From: Alistipes_A hominis
Lineage (GTDB): Bacteria; Bacteroidota; Bacteroidia; Bacteroidales; Rikenellaceae
Direction: 5' to 3'
Length of the DNA: 64,000 nucleotides
Assembly: GCF_014288115.1 (NCBI RefSeq)
Contig: NZ_JACOOK010000001.1
Location: 248,001 to 312,000 of the forward strand
The position numbers and the translations under genes were made by a program. Below the pieces are notes generated by a model. It was not told where the DNA came from. It worked only from the letters and a program-made list of their open reading frames with translations, and made no database searches. Positions 33,698 through 43,006 of this stretch are shown here, piece after piece. The number at the start of each line of letters is the position of its first letter. Positions within the stretch are counted from its first letter, which is position 1.

Positions 33698-34378
33698 ATG
33701 ATAAAAAACACGATTTTCATGGCAGTCGCGGCGCTGGCGCTTTGCGGCTGCGGACAGAACGGGACGAAAAAAACGGGGCAGGCGACCGGAGCGGACAGGG
33801 ACGGCCACGACTGCATCGGATCGGCCGGCTACCAATGGTCGGAGGCGCGTAAGGATTGCATCCGTCCGTTCGAAGACGGCGTCAAAATGCTCCCGACGAC
33901 CCAATCCGATACGGGCGCCGTATATGCCGCTTACATCGTATTCAGCGCCGACTCGGCCCAGGCGGAACTGTTCCTGCCCGGCAACGAAAAAACCGAAGTG
34001 CTCGACCGGCGCGACTTGCCCGGCGGCGGGCACGCTTGGAATGTCGAGGACGACGACACGAAAAACGTCCGGCAGGCGGATGGACATTGGGTGATCGAAC
34101 AGCGCGGCAATACGATCTACGTGCAAGACCCCTATCCGATCAACGTCGTTTTCGACGGCACGGACGGCAAGACGAAAAAACTCTACCGGATCGACGTCGT
34201 TTTCGAACCGGATCTGGCGCGGGTCACCCTCGACGGGACGGTATTCGACTTGACGCAGTACGTGACCGCCGACGGTTTCGGATACAAGAACGACATGATG
34301 GATCTGCGCGGCAAAGGCCGCGAAGCCACGCTCACGATGCGCGACGGACTCATCCTGTCGCTGACCGAACGGAAATAG
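33698..34378 (+). CDS. Hypothetical lipoprotein
   Basis: 226 aa. Lipoprotein signal FMAVAALALCGCGQN (Cys about residue 18). The mature N-terminus has DGHDCIGSAGYQWSEARKDC, a motif with two cysteines seen at the start of small Bacteroidota lipoproteins; the middle holds charged strands (AELFLPGNEKTEVLDRRDL) and the C-terminal region is beta-rich. No enzyme motif is visible. It follows yccF by 24 bp and precedes the alcohol dehydrogenase by 34 bp, so it may be co-transcribed. No function assigned. Confidence 0.75.
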   Translation: MIKNTIFMAVAALALCGCGQNGTKKTGQATGADRDGHDCIGSAGYQWSEARKDCIRPFEDGVKMLPTTQSDTGAVYAAYIVFSADSAQAELFLPGNEKTEVLDRRDLPGGGHAWNVEDDDTKNVRQADGHWVIEQRGNTIYVQDPYPINVVFDGTDGKTKKLYRIDVVFEPDLARVTLDGTVFDLTQYVTADGFGYKNDMMDLRGKGREATLTMRDGLILSLTERK

Positions 34379-34412
34379 CTACACATTCCCTATTTAACTC
34401 AATACTAATCCA

Positions 34413-35591
34413 ATGATCAATTTCGAATATTACAATCCGGCAAAAATCATCTTCGGCAAAGGCGTCGAGAACGGCGTAGGCCGGGAAGTCGCCAAATATG
34501 GGAAACGGGTGCTGCTGCATTACGGCGGCGGGTCGATCAAGCGCAACGGCCTGTACGACCGGGTCGTAACATCGCTCAAAGCCGAAGGGTTGTACGTCGC
34601 CGAACTCGGCGGAGTACAGCCCAATCCCCGCCTGTCGCTCGTCCGCAAAGGCGTCGAAATCTGCCGGGAAAACCGGATCGATTTCATCCTTGCGGTAGGC
34701 GGCGGCAGCACGATCGATTCGTCGAAGGCCATCGCGGCCGCGATGCGCTGCAAAGACGACATCTGGGACTACTACCTGTACGACGACAAGCCGATCGAGG
34801 GAGCGCTGCCCGTAGGCGTCGTGCTGACCATTCCGGCAGCCGGTTCCGAATCGTCCGACAGTTCGGTCATCACCAACGAGGACGGCAACTACAAACGCTA
34901 CATCGGCGGCGAATGCCTGATCCCGAAATTCGCGTTCATGAATCCCGAAGTGACTTTCACGATGCCGCCGCACCAGATTGCAAACGGCTGCTCGGACATT
35001 GTCGCCCACTTAATGGAGCGTTATTTCACGCGGGTAAAACACGTCGATTTCACCGACCGCCTGATCGAGGGAGCCATCCGCACCATTCTCTACCACGGCC
35101 CGATGGCCCTCGAAAATCCGACCGATTACGACGTCCGCGCCGAGATCATGTGGGCGGGCACCGTCGCGCACAACAACCTGCTGAACACGGGACGCATCGG
35201 CGACTGGGCCAGCCACGACATCGAGCACGAACTGAGCGCGCAGTACGACATCGCGCACGGGGCGGGCCTGTCGATCGTATTCCCGGCGTGGATGAAATAC
35301 GTTTACAAAACGGACATCGACAAGTTCGTTCAATTCGCCGTGCGCGTATTCGACGTTTCGCTGGCTTTCGACGATCCCGAAAAGATTGTTTTCGAAATGA
35401 TCGCCCGTCTCGAAAGCTGGTACCGGAAAATGGGCCTGCCCACCCGGTTGAGCGACGTGGGGATCGGCGAAGAGCACCTGCGCGAAATGGCCGAAAAATG
35501 CCTCGCCGAACGCGACGGACGCAACGGGCTGGGAAATTTCCGGGCCCTGCACGTCGAAGACATTTACCGGATTTACAAACTGGCGCTGTAA
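34413..35591 (+). CDS. Iron-containing alcohol dehydrogenase (YqhD/BdhA-like)
   Basis: 392 aa, the normal length. The NAD(P)-binding N-terminus has ILAVGGGSTIDSSKAIAA, and the C-terminal metal-binding half has IANGCSDIVAHLMERYF, SHDIEHELSAQYDIAHGAGL and the conserved His of HDIEHEL and YDIAHGAG that bind Fe2+ or Zn2+. Such enzymes reduce aldehydes or butanal with NADPH in the cytoplasm. The GGGS and DIAHGAGLS segments are closest to the butanol dehydrogenase/YqhD type, but the substrate is not proven. A strong two-way terminator follows. Confidence 0.92.
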   Translation: MINFEYYNPAKIIFGKGVENGVGREVAKYGKRVLLHYGGGSIKRNGLYDRVVTSLKAEGLYVAELGGVQPNPRLSLVRKGVEICRENRIDFILAVGGGSTIDSSKAIAAAMRCKDDIWDYYLYDDKPIEGALPVGVVLTIPAAGSESSDSSVITNEDGNYKRYIGGECLIPKFAFMNPEVTFTMPPHQIANGCSDIVAHLMERYFTRVKHVDFTDRLIEGAIRTILYHGPMALENPTDYDVRAEIMWAGTVAHNNLLNTGRIGDWASHDIEHELSAQYDIAHGAGLSIVFPAWMKYVYKTDIDKFVQFAVRVFDVSLAFDDPEKIVFEMIARLESWYRKMGLPTRLSDVGIGEEHLREMAEKCLAERDGRNGLGNFRALHVEDIYRIYKLAL

Positions 35592-35618
35592 TCGCAGTTC
35601 CTGAAACATCGCTCGGAA

Positions 35619-35654
35619 CGACAAAGCCGGAGTCTCAAGACTCCGGCTTTGTCG
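35619..35654. terminator. Terminator after the alcohol dehydrogenase
   Basis: CGACAAAGCCGGAGTCT, two-base gap, exact reverse complement; 17-bp stem, followed by TTT. It marks the left edge of the accessory region. Confidence 0.8.
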
Positions 35655-37131
35655 TTTCCATTCCGTATCCGAACCGGAAATCTCGCGGTATTCCGGACAT
35701 CGACGTTACGGCGGCCCGGATTCCGGATCGCCGATTCTCCATATAACGAACCGTCGGAGAACCAAACGATCGCCCGATTTCCCGACACTCCTTACCCAAA
35801 AAAAATACACGAACTTCAGATCGCTTAGGTAGATCGATCCTTACATACAAAAGCGACTTATCGCCCCGACCGTTACTCTGCGAAAAACGCGTCGCAGAAA
35901 TTCAGTATCGAAAAGGGGTCTTTTTTCAGTTCGCGAACATGCTCTTTACTCTCCACCCCCTTCTCGTAACACTCTTTGAGCGCCTCGCAATTCGGGATTT
36001 TTTTCTTGAACACGAACATCATTTCACTCCAACCGGTAGAGGCGCCGCCGACTGTCAGGAAATTATGAACCGCGCTATCGCCCCGGAAACGGATGCCGTA
36101 ACAATCGCACGTCGTCGTTTGCCTCCCCTGGCAGCCTGTCGAGGCATATCCCCGCCTCCAGTAGACCGTGCCCGCCCCGGCCGCTTTTTTCAACTCGCGT
36201 CAGGCTGCGTACCGTGCGGTCAAGATTTTTCATGCACGGCCGGACCAAAGACTGCACCTCCCAACGCTCGACCGACGTCTTGCTCAAATAGGACAAAGTA
36301 ATATAATCTGTAAAGTTTTTCTATGACAAATCAGTGAGTTGGACAGATGACTCTGTAAAAATCGTTACCGTTTCGTTACCTATTTGAAATCTTGGAGAAT
36401 AATAGGTTGATTTACAGGATGTGTTATTTTTAAGCCTATGGCGAAAAATGCGGTTTTAAGCGTTTTTTCGGTGGCAGAATATATTCAGAAAATGCTATTC
36501 CAAACGCATGTAACACATTATTGTCCATAGTTTAGCCGTTTTTCCGCATATATCCCTTCTGTATTACGACTTTCTCCGACTTTATCGTGCACAAAAAACG
36601 ACTGATAATATTGATTTTTAATAAAATTTATCTAATTTGCAAGAACTTCATAAAAGAATACTTAAAGTCGTTAAGTCGTTTTACAGTTGCATTTTGCATA
36701 ACCAGTTATATACCAATGGATATAACATACTCTATATCTCTGATTTTCGATTGCATTGCGCTTCATGGGTATGCTAATCCGCATTGGACTCTTGACATTC
36801 TTGGGGAAAGGTCGGATAATAACACTTCATCGAGATTTCCTTTTTACATTTAAAGCAATACTAATTATTTCCGGACGAATAATTTATTGTATTCGGTCGG
36901 GGAATACTCGTAACCTGATAAAAACACAGAATCGATTAGTCGAAAGAGAAGGGAAATACAGCTTATGTAAAGTTATTCAATAACAGAGAGGGCATAAAAC
37001 GGCACGGAACTTTTTAAGAGAATATAAATATCCGTGCGATTGTGAAGAGCATTGTGATAGCTTGGATCATAAGATCTGAGAGAGAAGGAGTTCTAATCAC
37101 ATTGTAGTTTTATAAAAAACTTATAAAACTG
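35655..37131. other. About 1.5 kb AT-rich stretch without a convincing gene
   Basis: The right part (about 36300-37130) is strongly AT-rich and holds only short frames with no motif. The left part carries on the minus strand an 106-codon frame (35873-36193) whose C-terminus reads VFKKKIPNCEALKECYEKG then HVRELKKDPFSILNFCDAFF; this may be a real small protein or the tail of a lost one, but I recognise no family and its N-terminal half is Cys/Arg-rich and likely out of frame. No tRNA, IS ends or array seen. A Cys-rich frame with CDCEEHC (about 37035-37055) has no start codon. Confidence 0.4.
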
Positions 37132-37628
37132 ATGTCTATGTTACTCGACAGACAGACCCGTCATTTGATTCTCAGCTACCATTTCGCCCCCAATGCGGGA
37201 TTGCTCAATGGGAAAATGGGAGGCGTGGCGTTTTTCGGACAATATGCCAAACATACCGGCAAAGCCTACTTCCGCGAATACGCGGAAGAACTGCTGGACG
37301 AAGTGTTCGACATGGTTCACGAAAACATCCCTATCAACTTCGTCGACGGACTGTGCGGTATCGGCTGGGGCGTCGAACACCTGATCCAAAACGCTTTGTT
37401 GGAAGGCGATTCGGACGATGTGCTGGAGGACATCGATAAAAAAATCATCGAACGCGATCCCCTGTATATCGAAGAGCTGTCGCTGCATAACGGTATATGT
37501 TGGAAACGACGCCGCTCTGGAAAGATTCCTATACGATGCTCGAAGGAATCGCGGGCATCGGCCTAATCCTGCTATCGACGCTCGATATGGAGCGGAAAAG
37601 CGAATGGGCGGACTTATTTTTATTATAA
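37132..37628 (+). pseudogene. LanC-like lanthionine cyclase, internally deleted and frameshifted
   Basis: The intact frame gives about 122 residues of LanC-type sequence: GLLNGKMGGVAFFGQYA, YAEELLDEVFDMV, FVDGLCGIGWGVEHL and ERDPLYIEELSLHNGI. It then runs into nonsense (CWKRRRSGK) at about 37498. In the next frame, from about 37503 to a stop at 37628, the sequence TPLWKDSYTMLEGIAGIGLI is the last helical repeat of a LanC protein. The central part, with the zinc ligands (Cys, Cys-His) and the rest of the barrel, is missing. LanC enzymes close thioether rings in lanthipeptides. No intact LanC, LanB or precursor peptide gene was found nearby. Confidence 0.8.
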
Positions 37629-37699
37629 ACAACCGGAGAAACCCGAAAATCCGTAAAAAGGACAAGGAAAACAATTTAGATTTTAATCGGTATTTTATT

Positions 37700-40330
37700 A
37701 TGAAAAAGATAGTTTTATACATTTTGTTGATGTTGGGAAGTTCGCCTTTTCTGAAAGGCGAAAACGGCCCTATGTCTCAAAATGAACAGCAAGACCGTAT
37801 TTTTTCTTTTTTCTCGGATATCGAGTCCCGTCATGAGGAGAAACTATGGCTTCATCTCGACAAACCGTATTACGCAGCCGGGGATACGATCCGGTTCCGG
37901 GCCTACCTGAGCGATGCCATGACACTTTGTCCCGATACGTTATCCAATTTTATCTATGTCGATCTGTTCGATCGAAGAAACAAACTGATCTCATCCAAAA
38001 AGATCAAACGCGATTCCGTCGGATTCGCCAACAATCTGTATATATCCGACACGCTGTCCGCCGGGGAATATACCCTGCAAGCCTACACCGGTTGGATGCT
38101 TAATTTCGATCCGTCCTGTTTCTTTCAGAAAAACATCCTGATCGGCAGGACGGCATCCGACATCCGCACCGATATCACATACACCGATAAGGATATGATG
38201 GTTATCCGTTTCTCCGACAAATCAGGTTCTCCGCTTTTCGGCAACGAAGCTTCCTATGAACTTTTCGACCGCAATGGCAAACAACTTTCTTCGGGCCAGC
38301 AACCCACCTCCCCTTCCGGAGCATTGTTCGTTACCCTTCCGACCGATTCCACCCTAAACGGCGCTTATGCCGAAACCCGGCTGAAACTGGGAAACGGCAC
38401 CCTATACAAACGCACGTTCTTTCCCGAACCTCGGACGGCCTCGTTCGATATCCAGTTCCTGCCCGAAGGCGGAAATTTAGTTCCGGGAACACCGCAGATC
38501 GTCGCCTTTAAAGCTGTGCAGTCGAACGGATATCCAGCCGAAGTCCGCGGAGCTATATTGAACTCTGCCGGGGATACCGTAGCCCGTTTTAGCAGCGAAC
38601 ACGACGGTATGGGAATATTTCTGCTGACCCCGCAGTCCGCAGAAACGTACCGGGCCGTTACTTTTTGCGATACGCTCAGCGTATCCACCCCGCTCCCCTC
38701 GATACATGAAAACGCCTGTGCATTGACCGTTACCCAAAGCGAAAACAATCTGCGTTACCGGGTTCTGGGAACAATTCCCGAAGGGAGCGTGCTCGTAGCC
38801 CATACACGCGGGCTTTGTCATTTTGTCCATTCGGTACCCCCGAACAATCCCGAAGGGCTGATTAAAACAGATTCGCTGCCCGAAGGAATCTTACATTTAC
38901 TGCTGGCCGATTCGTCCGGTATTCCTAAAACAGAACGATTGGTTTACCTGTCCCGTCCTCAAGAACAGTGGCAGGTAACACAAGATAAACCGTCCTACGG
39001 GAAACGGGAGAAAGTCCGGATCGACATTACCGTGGGAAAAGGCGGACAGCCTCTCGAAGGAACTTTCTCGGTCAGCGTAACCGATGCCAATACCGTCAAA
39101 ACGGATTCCCTCTCGGACAACATCCGTACTAATTTGCTGCTGACTTCCGATCTGAAAGGCTATATCCATAATCCGGGCTATTATTTTCTGGACGACTCCC
39201 CTGCACGGCGGCATTATCTCGATCTGGTTATGATGACTCACGGTTGGCGGAGGTTCAAAACGGATGACCTGTTCCATCCGGAACCGTTCACGCCGAAACA
39301 TTATATCGAACGTGGACAGTATATTTCCGGATATGTCTCTACTGCCGGAGGAAAAGTTGCAAAGCAAGCGTCGGTTACCGCTTTTGCATTCAATAAAGAC
39401 AACGTGGTCGGCAGTACGGTAACTGACAGCATGGGACGGTTTCTTATCGAAGGATTGGATTTTCAGGATAGCACCGTGTTTTTTATCTCTTCGAAAAACA
39501 AACGAGGCGGAAGGATTCCATGTGAGGTTAAAGCCGACAAGCTTTACTCGGGATTGAAATTCAAACCCTTGCATCCATTTTTTACAGAAGACTCGCTACG
39601 GAGTCGCAGCGACGATTTACAGCGTTACCTGGCTTCGTTCCCGAAACCCAATAACGACGGTCTTGGGGAATACGAACTTGAAGAAGTAACCGTGACAGCA
39701 AAAGATCCGAACCGTCCCGCAGTCGCCATTTACAAAAAAATAATTGACGATACTGCTCGCATCGCAAAATTCGGGTCTATGTCTTTGGAGCATTATATAA
39801 AATTTTTACCCGGAGTTGTGAACAATGGCGATTGGATTAGCTTGAGATCGCCATCCGGTTTTTCTTATCCGGCCCAAATAAGAATCGACAACGAGATTAT
39901 TTATGGCATGGCCCAGTTGTACCGTTTTTTTGCAAAAGAGGTTGATTATTTCAAATTGGAGGTTCCCTCTATTATGAACCCGCCGCTAACGCCGAGAGCT
40001 ATTTTTTGGGATAACTATCCCTGTCGGCTTCATATTTTCTTGAGAGAAGATGTTAACGGCATCCGAAATTTTGTCGTTTATAGGACAAATGGATATGCCA
40101 AGCATACCGAGTTTTACCATCCGGTTTACGACACTCCGGAGCGACTGGCGAATAAAACCCCGGATCGTAGGACGACGCTCTATTGGGAGCCCTACCTACG
40201 GATCGGGGACGACGGCAAGGGTACGATCGAGTTTTACACCAACGATAAAGATAAGTCTCGTTTGGAGGTCGTAATCGAGGGTATTGCGACGGACGGATCG
40301 GTATGCAGAACGCTACAAAGATTGGAGTGA
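37700..40330 (+). CDS. Secreted macroglobulin-like/plug-domain protein (MG2-type), intact copy
   Basis: 876 aa from the ATG at 37700 (a longer frame begins inside lanC). Signal peptide VLYILLMLGSSPFLKG. N-terminal MG-like strands EKLWLHLDKPYYAAGDTIRF, SNFIYVDLFDR and GEYTLQAYTGWMLNF, then further Ig-like domains, a carboxypeptidase-like part (about 535-600, ISGYVSTAGGKVAKQASVTA) and a plug-like C-terminus (LEEVTVTAKD, then SLEHYIKFLPGVVNN). There is no long beta-barrel after the plug. Proteins of this layout occur in Bacteroidota near peptide-modification loci; function unknown, probably surface-exposed or periplasmic. It lies 72 bp after the LanC remnant, on the same strand. Confidence 0.78.
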   Translation: MKKIVLYILLMLGSSPFLKGENGPMSQNEQQDRIFSFFSDIESRHEEKLWLHLDKPYYAAGDTIRFRAYLSDAMTLCPDTLSNFIYVDLFDRRNKLISSKKIKRDSVGFANNLYISDTLSAGEYTLQAYTGWMLNFDPSCFFQKNILIGRTASDIRTDITYTDKDMMVIRFSDKSGSPLFGNEASYELFDRNGKQLSSGQQPTSPSGALFVTLPTDSTLNGAYAETRLKLGNGTLYKRTFFPEPRTASFDIQFLPEGGNLVPGTPQIVAFKAVQSNGYPAEVRGAILNSAGDTVARFSSEHDGMGIFLLTPQSAETYRAVTFCDTLSVSTPLPSIHENACALTVTQSENNLRYRVLGTIPEGSVLVAHTRGLCHFVHSVPPNNPEGLIKTDSLPEGILHLLLADSSGIPKTERLVYLSRPQEQWQVTQDKPSYGKREKVRIDITVGKGGQPLEGTFSVSVTDANTVKTDSLSDNIRTNLLLTSDLKGYIHNPGYYFLDDSPARRHYLDLVMMTHGWRRFKTDDLFHPEPFTPKHYIERGQYISGYVSTAGGKVAKQASVTAFAFNKDNVVGSTVTDSMGRFLIEGLDFQDSTVFFISSKNKRGGRIPCEVKADKLYSGLKFKPLHPFFTEDSLRSRSDDLQRYLASFPKPNNDGLGEYELEEVTVTAKDPNRPAVAIYKKIIDDTARIAKFGSMSLEHYIKFLPGVVNNGDWISLRSPSGFSYPAQIRIDNEIIYGMAQLYRFFAKEVDYFKLEVPSIMNPPLTPRAIFWDNYPCRLHIFLREDVNGIRNFVVYRTNGYAKHTEFYHPVYDTPERLANKTPDRRTTLYWEPYLRIGDDGKGTIEFYTNDKDKSRLEVVIEGIATDGSVCRTLQRLE

Positions 40331-40404
40331 TTCAGAAATAGGAAATTTGATCGGATAGGATGTCTATTTCATTTGTTATAAACGGATTGTAAAAAAACAA
40401 GGAT

Positions 40405-41133
40405 ATGAAACAGGGCGTTTTTCGTGTAATGTTGCTGCTGCTGGGTATTACGGCAGGATTCGGTGGGGTACGCCCTTCCGTATCCGATGGCTCTGAGCCG
40501 GACACGGTATCCTCTCCGGAACTCGACAGCCTCGCTTCTTTCTTCGCCGGGGTCCAGTCCCGTCATCCCGAGAAGCTCTACCTTCATCTGAACCAGCCCT
40601 ACTACGGAGCCGGAGACACCATGTGGTTCAAGGCCTATCTGACGGACGCCGTATCCCACAGGCCCGATACGCTCTCGAACTTCATATACGTCGACCTGGC
40701 CGACAGGTGAGGGAAGGTCGTCGCGGCACGGAAGATCAAGCGCGATTCGCTGGGGTTTGCGAACGGGCTCCCCCTGCCCGATACGCTGCCCGCGGGAGAG
40801 TACACCCTCAGGGCGTATACCGGATGGATGCTGAACTTCGAGCCCGCATTCTTCTTCCGGCGCAACATCAACGTGGGAAATACCCGTTCAGACCGCATAC
40901 GAACCGACATAACCTATACTTCCGCTCAGGCAATCGTGCGGTTCGCCGATGCGGACGGACGACCCATACGCGACGCGGAAGCCGACTACGAACTGTTCGA
41001 CCGGAACGGCAAACGGGAAAAGGTGCGCGTCGAGATCGGACTGAAAGACGACGGTGGAAAACCGATAGAGGCCGATCTGTCGGTAAGCGTAACGGACCGC
41101 AGGGCCGTAAGGTATGATTTCCTGGGAAATTAG
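40405..41133 (+). pseudogene. Broken paralogue of the macroglobulin/plug protein
   Basis: Signal peptide VMLLLLGITAGFGG, then EKLYLHLNQPYYGAGDTMWF, a TGA stop at 40708-40710 in place of an Arg codon, and continuation in the same frame with KIKRDSLGFANG and GEYTLRAYTGWMLNFEP. At about 41006-41018 the frame jumps from YELFDRNGK directly to REKVRVEIG. In the intact copy these segments are 723 bp apart, an in-frame loss. It ends DFLGN at a TAG near 41131. Two independent lesions (stop and deletion) make it a pseudogene. Confidence 0.85.
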
Positions 41134-41483
41134 AGCCACGGCGGCAGGGGCGTAAATCCAAAGCCAGTCCGGCGACGACGATCGAGCCGGATGGGAAGCG
41201 TCGCAAACGCGAGCCGAAGAACTACAAAGTGCTGGTATTCGATGCGTCGATGCGGCTCAAAGGAATCCATCCCCCACTGAAGGATACGGCACGGCTGTAT
41301 AACCTGCGGGCCGAGGCGATAAATAAGCTATGCAAGATCAAACGGCCCTCGCAGGAGACCGGGCTCTCGTTCCGCTACTGGTGGAAAGTGCTCGACTTCG
41401 ACATTACCGATTTCGAGCTGACGGTATCCCGCTACGACGAGCTTTGTAAACGGAAGCCTGCGGATGCGGTACTGGATAATTAA
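41118..41483 (+). pseudogene. Orphan C-terminal fragment of an unrecognised protein
   Basis: An open frame from 41118 to the TAA at 41483 begins without a usual start (a GTG lies at 41229). It reads basic residues (RRQGRKSKAS, PDGKRRKREPKNYK) then KVLVFDASMRLKGIHPPLKD, a helix region and TGLSFRYWWKVLDFDITDFE. It looks like the preserved tail of a larger gene joined to the broken macroglobulin copy. I do not recognise the family; mobile-element accessory protein is one guess. If the GTG is used it could still make 84 residues. Confidence 0.4.
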
Positions 41484-41521
41484 GATTAAAAACTATTGAA
41501 GATATAAATCCTGTTATCTAA

Positions 41522-41557
41522 CGAAAGCCTCTTTCCCTGGTAGGAAAGAGGCTTTCG
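41522..41557. terminator. Bidirectional terminator
   Basis: CGAAAGCCTCTTTCC, 6-base loop, exact complement. It separates the plus-strand remnants from the minus-strand genes beginning at 41603. Confidence 0.75.
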
Positions 41558-41602
41558 CAATGAAATAATCTTCGTATATTCACTCTGTCTCTGAATGCCG
41601 AC

Positions 41603-42292
41603 TTATTTGTCCGCCTGGGCGGCGAGGTAAGCGTCGTACATATCCAACATCCACGCGTCGTTCTCTTTAGCCTCTTTTTTGCGCACCTTGCCTTCGGAGC
41701 CTTTGAACCATGTTTTGCAGAACTTCTGCAATCCGGGATGCTGTTTTTCCACCAGCATGGTGTTGACCAACATATACGGATAAACGGTCCGGTCGGGATC
41801 GTCGTGGAAACGGATGCCGTATACGGTCTTCAACACCCGGCGGTCGATATTGCCGACCCGCTCTGTTGTCCATATCTTCCACCAATAGGTAGTGGCGTTC
41901 TGGCTGGCTTTGTTCAGGCAGACCAACCTGCGGAATGTGCGATAACGGTCCTTGAGTCCGGGAGAAGCGATATCGAGGGCTTCCCAGCGGATGCCGTCCG
42001 GATGGGCTTCGGTCTTCTCGACGTATTCGATGCTTTCGACCTCGTCGGCCGTGTACTTGACCGGCTCCTTGTCGTCGGGTGTCTTGGCGAGCTTGAACGA
42101 GTAATTTTCCTTTTTCAGTACGGAGGATTCGGCGTGCCAACTGCGCTGCAGGTAACCGTCGACTTTCTCGCCGGATGTAAGGGTTACTATTACCCGGCGG
42201 AACTCCTGATCTTCCGGCTTCTTGGCCTGTGCCTGACTGATTGTGCCCAACGTGACCAGCACGGTGGCAGCGAAAAGTAAAAACTGTTTCAT
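41603..42292 (-). CDS. Uncharacterised secreted protein
   Basis: 229 aa with a signal peptide (FLLFAATVLVTLGTISQAQA). The mature part begins with a strand RRVIVTLTSGEKVDGYLQRS, followed by ADEVESIEYVEK, a form also seen in the neighbour (GRIYLKNGSVVECTGDD), so the two share an N-terminal fold of about 80 residues. It then has YRTFRRLVCLNKASQ and is charged at its C-terminus. No catalytic motif. It follows the neighbour by 17 bp on the same strand, so they form a pair. Function unknown. Confidence 0.7.
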   Translation of the reverse strand: MKQFLLFAATVLVTLGTISQAQAKKPEDQEFRRVIVTLTSGEKVDGYLQRSWHAESSVLKKENYSFKLAKTPDDKEPVKYTADEVESIEYVEKTEAHPDGIRWEALDIASPGLKDRYRTFRRLVCLNKASQNATTYWWKIWTTERVGNIDRRVLKTVYGIRFHDDPDRTVYPYMLVNTMLVEKQHPGLQKFCKTWFKGSEGKVRKKEAKENDAWMLDMYDAYLAAQADK

Positions 42293-42309
42293 ATGCTTTA
42301 TTTTAGGGG

Positions 42310-42930
42310 TTAATATTTAGTCGGATCGTAGTCTCGCAGCATAAGAATCGTTTTGTCCCGGTAGGCATTCGATCGGCGTATGCGCTCGGCAAGTTCGGGA
42401 TCGTCGTCTATATAACGGGCGATGCGTTCGCGGAAAACGTCTTTCGAACGGCGGTATGTACTGCCAATGTTTTGAAATTCACTTTCGTCATGTTTCTGAA
42501 GGAAATAGGCCACACGCGAGCTACTGAACCATCCGCTTCTCTGCCGAACCAGCATACCGCCGTTCGTGTCGACACAGTAACCTTTTTTCGAATAAATGCA
42601 GGCCCTAATATGCGGCGTCTCGACGTAAACCCACATCCAGCCCGGATCGGACGCCCAAACCAACTTGCGGACGTGTTCCGGGGTCTTGGCATGCCAGCAA
42701 ATCACCGAGTCTATATCTCCGGCCGGCAATACATCTTTGGTTTTAGTTTTCCGGAAAGCGTCTCGAAATATTTTCAGTTTGCCGGATTTTTGGGGGAGTT
42801 GCAATCGGTCGTCGCCCGTACATTCGACGACCGATCCGTTTTTCAAATAGATGCGTCCTTCAACAAGGGCCGCTGCACGTAACGGTGCTGTTGTTGCGAA
42901 TAGAAACAGTAATAGTAAACAATACTTCAT
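42310..42930 (-). CDS. Uncharacterised secreted protein, relative of the downstream neighbour
   Basis: 206 aa with a signal peptide (YCLLLLFLFATTAPLRAAA). Its first 80 residues (GRIYLKNGSVVECTGDDRLQ, AGDIDSVICWHAK) match the plan of the following gene. A middle segment has DPGWMWVYVETPHIRACIYS and the C-terminus is helical and charged. It is the first gene of the pair and lies about 75 bp from the histidine kinase stop on the same strand. No function assigned; periplasmic location is likely. Confidence 0.7.
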   Translation of the reverse strand: MKYCLLLLFLFATTAPLRAAALVEGRIYLKNGSVVECTGDDRLQLPQKSGKLKIFRDAFRKTKTKDVLPAGDIDSVICWHAKTPEHVRKLVWASDPGWMWVYVETPHIRACIYSKKGYCVDTNGGMLVRQRSGWFSSSRVAYFLQKHDESEFQNIGSTYRRSKDVFRERIARYIDDDPELAERIRRSNAYRDKTILMLRDYDPTKY

Positions 42931-43006
42931 GTTTTCTCTCTTTTATAGGATGTTACAGTTGTAGCTATTAAAGCACCCCGAATGTTCGGTCGATATGTTC
43001 CCGTGG

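Noticed and set aside
36587..36983. Two small plus-strand frames in the AT-rich gap as real genes
   Set aside because: No motif, no signal of coding bias, overlapping each other, and no promoter or ribosome-binding signal.
36984..37079. Cys-rich frame (CDCEEHC) just before the LanC remnant, as a possible lanthipeptide precursor
   Set aside because: The frame has no start codon after the upstream stop at 36981-36983, no leader-like sequence and no repeat of core motifs; it could be chance in AT-rich DNA.
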